A DNA stretch of 64,000 nucleotides from positions 62,001-126,000 of the forward strand of contig CAWDGV010000013.1 of NCBI GenBank assembly GCA_963801985.1, in the 5' to 3' direction. Positions 1 to 8,442 of this stretch are shown in pieces; within the stretch, counting starts at the first letter, position 1; every line of letters begins with the position of its first letter. Both the position numbers and the translations under genes were made by a program. The notes under the pieces were generated by a model. That model searched no databases, was not told where the DNA came from, and saw only the letters and a program-made list of their open reading frames with translations. The stretch comes from JABDQZ01 sp963801985 (GTDB taxonomy: Bacteria; Pseudomonadota; Gammaproteobacteria; Chromatiales; Chromatiaceae).

Positions 1-215
1 AGAGTTTCTAAAACCGGTTTTAAAGTATCGATTGCTTGTTCTGATGATTGCTCTGAACCAGGGGTAATCATTGTTTCCGCCTGAGATTCAACAACGGGTT
101 CGGCTTCTGGCCAGAGACCGAATAATGGTCCACGAAAAAAGACCGCCGCCACAATAAACAGCGATAAGACCAACAGTACCGTATGACAAACTATCCAATG
201 CAGCAAAAATTTCAT
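1..215 (-). CDS. Partial CDS: N-terminus of a single-pass membrane protein
   Basis: Reading leftward from the ATG at 213-215, about 71 codons stay open to the window edge, so the C-terminus is missing. Residues ~8-28 form one hydrophobic segment, followed by a Glu/Gln/Ser-rich stretch, which suggests a signal anchor with a soluble domain outside the membrane. The start lies 19 bp beyond the stop of the ParA-like gene on the same strand, so the two are probably co-transcribed. No family can be assigned from the part visible. Confidence 0.6.
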   Translation of the reverse strand, partial: MKFLLHWIVCHTVLLVLSLFIVAAVFFRGPLFGLWPEAEPVVESQAETMITPGSEQSSEQAIDTLKPVLET

Positions 216-234
216 TAACCCGCTCCAGCCTCAA

Positions 235-873
235 TTATCCAGATACAAGTTTAGGATAAAGCAAAGCAACCAGTGCATTCCATTCACGGGTTCCTTTACT
301 TCGGGGGTCCAGTTCGAACACGGCCAGTCCTTCACTGAAAGAACGTCGAAAAACCGTTCTCTGGCAAAGACGTGGTTTCATGTAGCTGATTTTAGGTAAT
401 GACACCAGTGCTGCGGCAGCCTCATCCGATTCACGCACGGCCCGGTGGGTATCGGCCCTGTTGATGAAGCCCATCATATCCGGCATATTCTCCAGCCCCC
501 TGACAGAGGCGACAAAACGGATAAATCGTTGGGTTGACCAGATATCTGCTTGACTGGGAGGTACCGGCACAACAATCCGGTCTGCCAGCGATATGGCTTT
601 TTTCATGCTCTCGATATCAGCCGTACCAATATCGATAAGCACTTCATCTGCCTCCTGCATGGCATCTTCACGCAATGAAGTCTTTCCCTTTACCGCGATT
701 GAGGGCTCATAACCTTCTTCAGCCCGCACTTCAACGACGTCGGATAACGTAGCCTGTGGATCAACATCAATGGCAAGCACATCCTGCCCTGCCATAGACA
801 ACCAGACAGCAAGATTGAATGTTACGGTACTTTTGCCGGAACCTCCTTTAAGACTGCCTATCACTGTTATCAT
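235..873 (-). CDS. ParA/MinD-type P-loop ATPase, orphan
   Basis: The 212-residue protein opens with a deviant Walker A motif, KGGSGKST at residues 9-16, including the signature lysine K9 of the ParA/MinD/Soj superfamily. An IDVDPQAT segment near residues 36-43 corresponds to the Walker A' / switch I region. Such ATPases position DNA, protein complexes or membrane machines by ATP-dependent dimerisation. No ParB partner or centromere-like repeat is visible, so this is an orphan whose cargo is unknown. It follows two secreted-protein genes 23 bp downstream of the nearer one, and precedes a membrane protein, all leftward. Length is typical of short orphan ParA proteins. The family is clear and the role is inference. 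Confidence 0.88.
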   Translation of the reverse strand: MITVIGSLKGGSGKSTVTFNLAVWLSMAGQDVLAIDVDPQATLSDVVEVRAEEGYEPSIAVKGKTSLREDAMQEADEVLIDIGTADIESMKKAISLADRIVVPVPPSQADIWSTQRFIRFVASVRGLENMPDMMGFINRADTHRAVRESDEAAAALVSLPKISYMKPRLCQRTVFRRSFSEGLAVFELDPRSKGTREWNALVALLYPKLVSG

Positions 874-896
874 AAATTCACCCCGTTAAATCCATC

Positions 897-1811
897 CTAA
901 AATGTTGAATCGACAGGACGGAAAGACCATTTATCCCAAGGATTATTACCTGTTTTTGGTAACTCTGCATCGGCCAGCCGGTAAGAAACCGGAACAGCCG
1001 CCGCGATATCCTGTACTTTTGTTTGCTTGGCCGCCGGCTGGAAACGCGCATCAGGTCTGAAACGGTAATTACCCGCGTTGCTTGCCGCATGCCCTGTTAT
1101 ATAGGCCTGTCTGGCCTGATCCTGGCCGCCAGGCCTCTCAGTCGGCCTGGCATCTAACTGAACATGATCGTTTCGTGAGAACCTGTCTTGCCCGACAGGT
1201 TTAAATGATTTCATCACCCGGCTGGAAAAGGTCACAAAATTGGCGTTCCTGGCAGGCGACCTGTACTGGTAGCCATGCGCTGTAACAGGAGATGTTCGGT
1301 ATATAGTCGTGTCGGACTGCTCAACACTTGCGTTCGACTGGTTGGAATAATAATTAACCCCTCCTCCACGACGAAAGCCTCGCGGCTGGGCTGCTTCCCA
1401 GGCATATTGGCGGGCAAAGGCTGGTTTTTGGTAATGACTGGCCGGCAATGTACGGGTGAAATGGTTATACGCAGGAACTGACGACCGGGCAGGTTGATAA
1501 GTCAAGCTTCGCAGGGGGCGTTGTTGACGTGTATAACCTGGGTAAAAGCCGGCAGTGGTTCGATAAGAGATACTTACCGGTCTTTGCAGCTTTCGATAGG
1601 AATACCGGGCATTTGATTGATAACGGCGATAATCAGCCGGTTTCTGTTCAACCGGTCGAAAACGATACTCGGGATAGGCTTTGTGAAACTCTGAATAACT
1701 GAATTTGCCATTGAAAAAATTACCCGCAAACGTTGGAGTGGATATTGAAACACTGATACAACCCGCAAACATTAACTGGCAGACAACTGCTTTCAGTTTA
1801 TTGATACGCAT
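897..1811 (-). CDS. Secreted Arg/Tyr/Gln-rich protein of unknown function
   Basis: I chose the ATG at 1811 because a GGGGAG ribosome-binding site lies about 8 bp upstream and the product then begins with a classic signal peptide (residues ~1-30, cleavage near TFA-GN). An in-frame start at 1835 would put eight extra residues before it. The mature protein, about 275 residues, is basic and low in complexity, rich in Arg, Tyr, Gln, Ser and Pro, and looks largely disordered. An FRP motif occurs three times (YRFRPVE, YRFRPDA and the C-terminal WSFRPVD). The neighbouring secreted protein has the related WKFRPLD, which suggests a shared role. No domain recognised. Confidence 0.72.
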   Translation of the reverse strand: MRINKLKAVVCQLMFAGCISVSISTPTFAGNFFNGKFSYSEFHKAYPEYRFRPVEQKPADYRRYQSNARYSYRKLQRPVSISYRTTAGFYPGYTRQQRPLRSLTYQPARSSVPAYNHFTRTLPASHYQKPAFARQYAWEAAQPRGFRRGGGVNYYSNQSNASVEQSDTTIYRTSPVTAHGYQYRSPARNANFVTFSSRVMKSFKPVGQDRFSRNDHVQLDARPTERPGGQDQARQAYITGHAASNAGNYRFRPDARFQPAAKQTKVQDIAAAVPVSYRLADAELPKTGNNPWDKWSFRPVDSTF

Positions 1812-1899
1812 ACTTCTGACTCCCCAAATAACCATAATCGGTCAACAACATTACATACAACCACTTACAAAACTCAGTCTATAAAAATCAAAGCCATTT

Positions 1900-2439
1900 C
1901 TAATAAGGCATATATGGATACATCAGGCCCGGCAACATGGGTACCATGGGTGCATAAGGCGTATAAGGCGGCGTATAAGGCGGCGTATAAGGCTGCGTAT
2001 AAGGCTGCGTATAAGGCCTCATCATGGGTGCCCTGTACATTTGCTGCCGCGGTAACTGCCTGGCTGGCTCATCTTCAATTATTATAATTTTCTTCTCTTT
2101 GTCTTCATCCAAAGGTCTGAATTTCCAGACCTGATTTGTTTTGTAGCGATTTTCTTTATAGGTCATCAGTCTGCCACTTTCCATGTTCAGGGTTCTATTG
2201 TATGCCGACTCGTCATTATCGGTGCGATACCGAAATGTTGAAAGCTCCTGTTCCGACTGGTAGTCATCTTCAAGCTTATAAGACTTATTACTGCCATTTT
2301 TTACCAGTCGCCCAGGGGCATTAAACATGATATCTCCGAACTCGTCGTACATTGAATATTCAACTATCTGCTGCGCTGCAGCAGCAGTCGATATTCCCAA
2401 TACCATTAAGCACAGACATAAGATGCCCAATTGCTTCAT
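1900..2439 (-). CDS. Secreted protein with C-terminal PYTP/PYTQ repeats, unknown function
   Basis: The 179-residue product has a signal peptide (residues ~1-22, cleavage near AAA-QQ). A charged, polar middle section contains WKFRPLDE, resembling the C-terminal motif of the next secreted protein. The last ~45 residues are Pro/Tyr/Met-rich with five tandem PYTP or PYTQ units. These are encoded by a 12-bp DNA repeat and so could vary in number. The gene lies between the RND pump gene and the Arg/Tyr-rich protein gene, with gaps of 73 and 88 bp, all leftward. No family recognised; envelope location is inferred from the signal peptide. Confidence 0.7.
   Translation of the reverse strand: MKQLGILCLCLMVLGISTAAAAQQIVEYSMYDEFGDIMFNAPGRLVKNGSNKSYKLEDDYQSEQELSTFRYRTDNDESAYNRTLNMESGRLMTYKENRYKTNQVWKFRPLDEDKEKKIIIIEDEPARQLPRQQMYRAPMMRPYTQPYTQPYTPPYTPPYTPYAPMVPMLPGLMYPYMPY
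1958..2018 (-). repeat. 12-bp tandem repeat coding for PYTP/PYTQ
   Basis: About five near-identical 12-bp units (consensus GCGTATAAGGCG on the + strand) encode the C-terminal Pro-Tyr-Thr-Pro/Gln units of the secreted protein at 1900-2439. The unit length keeps the frame, so slippage would change repeat number without inactivating the gene. Confidence 0.85.
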
Positions 2440-2512
2440 ACCACAGAATCACCTGTTTCTACTTTCCCTAGTATAAGAATAGTCTGACTTTGCGTTTTTC
2501 CTATATAAATCA

Positions 2513-5500
2513 CTAATTTAAAGTGGATGGTCCATCGAAATCATTCATCGATTTCAACTTGATTCCACGCCTTGACGGTTTTTTACGTACTGCTGTCCCA
2601 AAACCTTCCCGTTTATCAGGCTTGATAACATTGGATTCGAGACTGACAGAGGCCTGTATTTTTTTAGCCTGTTCCGGCGTTGCCTTTTTTTCTGACTTGG
2701 GCACTGGCTTATTAGCAACAGGTTTGCCGGCTGACTTACTCTGAACAGCTGGCCTGGCTTGAGTAGGCGTCTTAGCCGTAACTTCTTTTTTCGTTACGGT
2801 TTTCTTAACGACTGCCTTCTTAGCGACTGCCTTCTTAGCGACTGCCTTCTTAGCGACTGCCTTCTTGGTGACTGCCTTCTTGGTGACCGCCTTCTTGGTG
2901 ACCGCCTTCTTGGTGACTGCCTTCTTGGTGACCGCCTTCTTAGCGATTATCTTCTTCGCAGCAGTCTTTTTTGCCGCAGGTTTTTTTGCAGGTGCAGCCT
3001 GCCTGGATGAATTTCCGGCTGTTGTTCCACCTGCGGGTCCGGCTGAACCACCCGGTACTGCAGGTGATGCTCCGCCACCATTACCATCCGGTGGGGTATC
3101 ATCAGGATCATCTGCAACATTGATTCTACTGTGTTCAACATCCGCTTCTTTCTTTTTTGGAAAAAACGAAGACAGCAACAGAAAAATGCCCCGGATTGCT
3201 GAGAAAACCAGCAGCACAAGTCCGACAAGCTTGCTCCATATCATCAAAAGCAATGGAACAGCAGGTTTGCCAGCAGGTCCACCACCATCGCGATGATTGC
3301 CGTTATTCCCAGAACCTCCACTCATAACAGGAAGTTTCTCACCGTGCGGCATACCCGCCGCAGCCACTTCAATCAATGATTTACTGGCCTTGATACATCC
3401 CAGCGGAATAACGACCAGGGTCAGAATGGTTGAAACCAGTACACCCGAGGCCAGTGAAATAGCCATGCCCTGGAAGATTGGGTCAAAAAAGATCACTGAA
3501 GAACCCGCCACCAGGGCAAATGCCGTAATCATGATCGGACGTGTTCTTGTTTTACAGGCCAGGATCACGGCCTCTGTCACATGTGTACCTTTCTGGACTT
3601 CGTGAATCGAAAAATCCACCAGCAGGATAGAGTTCCTGACAATAATCCCGGCGAGCGCAATCCAGCCAATCATGGAAGTTGCGGTAAACTCACCACCCCA
3701 TCCCATCTGGAAAAACAGCATGTGCGCCGGAATAATACCCAGCAGCGTCAACGGAATTGGTGCCATGATCAGGGCCGGGATGCGGAAGTTACCAAACTCC
3801 CAGACAACCAGGATGTAGATAACAATCAGCGCAACACCAAAAGCTGCTCCCATATCGCGGAATGTCTCAAAGGTGACAGTCCATTCACCCGTCCATTCAA
3901 TGGCTGAGGACTGGTCATTAACCGGGGGTCCAAACCAGTTAATACTGCCTTGATCCGTGCCAAGCTTGACACCATCAGGCGTGACATAATTCAGTTCCTT
4001 CAATGCATCCTGAACCTGGAACATGCCATACACCGGTGCAGCCAGGTCACCACCTACATCGGCGGTCACATATTCAACGGCACGCAGATCCTTGTGATAA
4101 ATAATGTCCTCTTCAGCTACCAGCTGGAACTCGCCCAGTTCACGTAAAGGCAGGATATTGCCATCTTGTGAATGAATGGGCAGGTCACCCAGCCGGGTAA
4201 TCTGGGAACGTTCGGCCAACGGCACCTGTATCAGGATATTTATCGGCTCATGACCGGCATGCTGTTTGACATCACCCAGCGTGGTCCCACCCAGAGCCAT
4301 CGACAGGTTGCGGTTGATAGTATCAACCGAGATACCCTTTCTGGATGCTTTCTCGTTATCCACTCTGAAGCGCCAGTAATCATAAGGGTCACGCAGATAG
4401 TTATCGACATCTCGCAGGCTCTCGGCATTTTGAAAAATGCTCGGTCAGGTCAGAAGCAACCTGCTTACGGGTCTGACTGTCAGGGCCATGAACTTCAGCC
4501 ACAACGGATTGCAAAACCGGTGGACCCGGCGGCATTTCCACATACCGCAATTTTGGCACCGGTACCTTCAGTAATAGGTGACAGGATCTTCACTCGCCTG
4601 CACTGCAATCTCGTGACTGGAGCGTTTCCGGTCACCCTTGTCCAGCAACTGCACCTGCAGTTCGGCCTGCCATGGCTCTTTTCTCAGGTAGTAATGCCGC
4701 ACCATGCCGTTGAAATCAAATGGCTTGGCAGTACCGGCATAAACCTGAACAGCTGTAACTTCGGGCATCTTGCGAATTTTCTGTGCCATCAGGTGAGCCA
4801 TATTTGCTGTCAATGGCAATGCCGATCCTTCAGGCAAATCCAGTACGACTGAAAATTCCGGCTTGTTATCCAGCGGCAGCATCTTTACTGCTACCCAGTT
4901 AAAATAGAAAAACGAACACGCCAGGATGAAAGCACCCCACATCCCCAGATTGAAAAGCGTTGGTTGTCCGCGGCTCTCGATCAGTGGACCAAGAATTCTG
5001 CGATAGAAACGTTCCAGTTTTTCTGATTCAGCATGTTCCCGTCTTTCCGCCTGTTCAAGGTAGTGCAATGAAGGTCTCAGCCACTTTGAAATAGCCAGCC
5101 AGGGTGTAAATACGAAGGCCGCAAACAGCGAGATTGCCATGGCGACCGAGCCCAGTGCCGGAATGGGTTCCATGTAAGGCCCCATCATGCCACTGACAAA
5201 TCCCATCGGCAGCAAGGCACCGATAACGGTCAGCGTTGCCAGGATAGTCGGATTACCGACTTCCCGAACGGCATCGATGGCAGTCGCTGTATCCGTCTTG
5301 CCGGCCTCAAGCCAGCGACGATAAATATTCTCGATCACCACGATGGCATCATCAACAAGGATACCAATGGAAAAAATCAGCGCAAATAGACTGACACGGT
5401 CCACCGTGTAACCCATTAACCAGGCACCAAACAAAGTCATCAATAACACTACTGGAATGACCAGCACCACGACGACCGCCGGGCGGAATGCACGAAACGC

Positions 5501-6682
5501 TATTAATACCAGGAAGAAAACAAAAGCCGTGGCAACAAACAATTTAAAAATCAGGCTGTTGACCTTGTCATCGGCAGTTTTGCCATAGTTCCTGGTAACA
5601 CTGACTTCTACGTTGGCAGGAATACTGACGCCCTTCAGTTCTTCTACCCGCTTGATAATATTATTGGCAACAGAAACCCCGTTGGTACCTTCCTTCTTGG
5701 CAATCGCAACGGTCACAGCGGGCACGCCGGCAACTGCCTGGTCCGGATCCTCCTGCGCACTTGCATAGTAAGCTACCAGTTGAGTGGCATCTTCCGGTCC
5801 CTGGGAGACAATCGCTACATCATGAACATACACGGGGATATTGTTATAGGTACCCACTACCAGCTGGCTGATATCGTCAGCGGTACGCAGGAAGGAACCA
5901 GTCACAACGTTGAGATGCGAACCGGAACGTTCAACACCTCCAGCCCGGTGTTCTGAATTTGCTGTCTGGATTGTTTGTGCAACCTGGTCAAGGCTGATGC
6001 CATAACCAGACAGTCTTTCAGGATAAACCTCAACCTTTACCTGCTCTGCCCTGCCGCCAACGACAAAAGTATGGCCCGTTTCCGGAATTTCCTTGATGCT
6101 CTGCACCATGTCATGCGCCAGCTTGCGCAACAGTCCATCGTCTACATCCGGTATCCCGTTTTCATCCAGGTCCTTGGACCAGAGCGTTAAAGTAACAACA
6201 GGCACATCGTCAATACCCTTTGGCTTGACCAGCGGTTGTGATGAAACCCCGGGTGGGACAATATCCTGGTTGGAGGCGAGCTTGTCATTGACCTTGACCA
6301 GCGAAGATCCCATTTCCTCACCAACTTCAAACTGTACCGTTACCATTCCCTGGCCACGTTGCGAAGCCGAGTAAACATGCTTGACCCCGGGAATCTCGAA
6401 CATGATACGTTCAAGCGGCCCAATTGCCAGGTTGGCAACCTCTGCAGCCGAAGCACCCGGATAAGCCACCATGATATCAATCATGGGTACCGAGATCTGT
6501 GGATCCTCCTGGCGTGGAGTCAAAATCAGGCCCATCAGACCCATCATCAGCATGGCAATGAAGAGTAAAGGAGAAAGTGGCGACTCAATAAAGAAGCGTG
6601 CCGTTTTACCGGCCAGGCCCAGATGAGTTTCTTCAAGACCGTTGGTCACAGATGATTCCCTTGAAGAGTCCTGATGGTTCAT
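2513..6682 (-). pseudogene. RND efflux permease (HAE1/AcrB type) with three frameshifts and a Lys/Ala-rich tail
   Basis: The N-terminal ~700 residues read continuously from the ATG at 6682: TM1, the porter domains and TM2-7, with the TM4 proton-relay segment GILVDDAIVVIENIY. The second half reads from about 4433 to the stop at 2513. The halves are in the same overall frame but are separated by three +1 shifts, near 4593-4601, 4549-4554 and 4426-4439. Across these shifts the conserved segment VEMPPGPPV and the following AEVHGPD can still be read in a third frame. After the usual 12 TM segments come an extra hydrophobic stretch, a Gly/Pro-rich linker and a Lys/Ala repeat tail resembling histone H1 or AlgP. 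The partner adaptor lies upstream; no TolC-like gene is visible. Identity is certain. Whether the gene is broken or misassembled is open. Confidence 0.88.
2803..2957 (-). repeat. 15-bp tandem repeat coding for the KKAVT/KKAVA tail of the RND pump
   Basis: About ten 15-bp units (+ strand core GACTGCCTTCTTAGC or GACTGCCTTCTTGGT) encode successive AVTKK and AVAKK pentapeptides. T-type and A-type units are grouped rather than mixed, as expected from repeat expansion by slippage. The frame is kept through the array. Confidence 0.9.
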
Positions 6683-6792
6683 AAAATTTTAAATCCGTTA
6701 AAAAGCAAAAAACTCGTATTCAACAAGTTAATAAATTTTTATATATTTTCCTGCTACCTGTTACCGAGGCAGCTTGCCATTTCATGGCACAG

Positions 6793-7959
6793 CTAGTGCT
6801 TTACAAGCGAGTCACCCGAAGACCAGCCAGATGTAACATTACTCCTTGGGTTTACCAAAACCTGCTCCCCGGGTTTTACGCCAGACAATACACTGGTAAA
6901 GCCCTGCCCCAGCGCTTCCCCAACACGGATAAGGCGCAGTTCGGGTTTACCATCCTTACCTTTGACATAGACACCGGGCAGACTGCCCTTATAGCGAATC
7001 GCCGTGGTTGGTATAACCGGTAACTCGGTTGATGGCGCATTGAAGTCTGGAATTAAAACCTTGGCATACATACCCGGAGCTGAAACTCCCTGGGGCAAAT
7101 CAAATTTCACCTTGACGGTATGGCGCTGTGCATCTGCCATCGGGTAAATCTGGGCGACACGAACGGGAACACGCTGTTTACTGACATCCAGTTCGGCCAA
7201 CAGCATCATGCCATCGGTTAAACCTGGCGTGAGCCTGGAAGGCACATCAACAGAAATCTGCAGGTATTCCAGGTTGGCAAAATTAATCAATGGCTGACCA
7301 GGCTGGACGGTGTCACCAACCTCAACATGTTTTTTCATAATGACGCCGCTAAAGGGCGCAACACTTTTGGCATCCCGCATTTTTGCTGACAGTGCCTGTA
7401 ATTCAGCCTGGGCCTGCACGATCTGCATCCTGGCTTGCTCGATTCGGGTTTGAGAGGCATAAAGGTCAGCACCACGCTCAGCATCCCGGTCACGGTTGCC
7501 GATAAATCCTTCCATTGGCTGGGTAAAGATTTCATCGAAAAGATTAGGCATCCCCATGCCACCCATGGCAGTGGCTGATTTCGGCGAATAATACTCACGC
7601 GTATATTGCACCCCGGCATTGCGCATCGAAGATTCGGCATTGGCCAGCGTTGCATAAGCCGCATTGCTTTTTGCCTGCAACTCGGATTCGTCGATTGATA
7701 CCAGCAGTACTTTCTCATCAAAAGTATCGCCTTCGATACCGGCAATAAAATTAATTCTTCCTGGTAACTGGGCAGACAACGTAACTTCCTTGAAAGGCAA
7801 CACAGTACCACCAAGAGAAACCGTCGGAATATCACGTGATAATTGCACCGGCGCATACTGCTCTTCGGCTACCACTGCCGTTGAAAGGGTTGGCGATGCT
7901 ACTACGAGCCCCAGCATAAGCATGAAAAAATTCTTACTTATCCGCATTGATTCATCCAT
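6793..7959 (-). CDS. RND efflux periplasmic adaptor (membrane-fusion protein)
   Basis: The 388-residue product has a signal peptide (after MRISKNFF, ending near VVA-EE). It then shows the MFP layout: an N-terminal lipoyl half (LSAQLPGRINFIAGIEGDTF), a coiled-coil hairpin around residues 90-190 (Gln/Ala/Glu-rich), a second lipoyl half (SAPFSGVIMKKHVEVGDTVQPG) and a beta-barrel/membrane-proximal domain. It links the inner-membrane RND pump to an outer-membrane channel. The pump gene follows 110 bp downstream. The alternative start at 7947 (MRISK) has a GGATGA sequence just upstream and may be the real one. The promoter at 8040-8138 reads into it. Confidence 0.92.
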   Translation of the reverse strand: MDESMRISKNFFMLMLGLVVASPTLSTAVVAEEQYAPVQLSRDIPTVSLGGTVLPFKEVTLSAQLPGRINFIAGIEGDTFDEKVLLVSIDESELQAKSNAAYATLANAESSMRNAGVQYTREYYSPKSATAMGGMGMPNLFDEIFTQPMEGFIGNRDRDAERGADLYASQTRIEQARMQIVQAQAELQALSAKMRDAKSVAPFSGVIMKKHVEVGDTVQPGQPLINFANLEYLQISVDVPSRLTPGLTDGMMLLAELDVSKQRVPVRVAQIYPMADAQRHTVKVKFDLPQGVSAPGMYAKVLIPDFNAPSTELPVIPTTAIRYKGSLPGVYVKGKDGKPELRLIRVGEALGQGFTSVLSGVKPGEQVLVNPRSNVTSGWSSGDSLVKH

Positions 7960-8039
7960 TAATTTAAATTTTCGGCCAAAAAAACAAGCACTTATTATTA
8001 TTGTTTAAAGTTACTCGATTCTTGTTGCATTCTGAACTT

Positions 8040-8138
8040 AAAACACAATATATACGCTTTCTATTGATAGTCAACCACTATATCTTGTGCATAGATGTTT
8101 CAAAAATCGTGTGGAAACTGTGCGGAAACTGTGGATAA
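8040..8138 (-). promoter_or_regulatory. nrdA-like promoter with paired NrdR boxes and DnaA box, facing the RND operon
   Basis: On the - strand, in order: a perfect DnaA box TTATCCACA (8138-8130); NrdR-like box 1 GCACAAGATATAGTGG (8090-8075); -35 TTGACT (8074-8069); a 16-bp spacer; -10 TATATT (8052-8047), which lies inside NrdR-like box 2 (8058-8043, complementary strand ACACAATATATACGCT). The boxes start 32 bp apart, about three helical turns, as in known NrdR sites (consensus ACACWATATATWGTGT). The nrdA promoter at 18777-18872 has the same elements with identical spacings (39 bp, 32 bp, 16 bp). Two degenerate DnaA-like units (TGTGGAAAC at 8110, TGCGGAAAC at 8121) lie next to the perfect one. 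Regulation is inferred. Confidence 0.8.
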
Positions 8139-8442
8139 CTCAGAAAAAAAACTGATAATTATTTAAATTCAGAAACTTATAAAACATTCCAAGAAACAGG
8201 GTTAATTTATTTATAATCATATGAATTTTATTCCCGGATAAAATTCAGTATTCACATTCTCCAATCCTATCCGTAATAGCAATACTGACATAATAAGCAG
8301 GCAAGCTTTTTTATATCCCAAAAACTTTTCTGCGGTTGACAAAACCATGCAAAAAAGCACACATTGGCATAAACATAATAATGATGAAATAAGACCCGTG
8401 ACCCGGTTGTAACCCAGCCTGACACCCAAGGAGTATTCAGCA
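8139..8442. other. Intergenic region upstream of the dynamin-like GTPase
   Basis: This AT-rich stretch lies between the leftward nrd-like promoter and the rightward GTPase gene. An AAGGAG ribosome-binding site at 8428-8433 precedes the GTPase start. A short reverse open frame here has no recognisable product. No promoter for the GTPase gene can be pinned down confidently. Confidence 0.5.

Noticed and set aside
2865..3296. Repetitive Leu/Val-rich + strand ORFs
   Set aside because: They are the complement of the Lys/Ala repeat tail of the RND gene and have no ribosome-binding site.
4172..4852. A 226-codon + strand ORF
   Set aside because: It is antisense to the RND gene around its frameshifts. 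The - strand reads as conserved RND protein, the + strand as nothing known.
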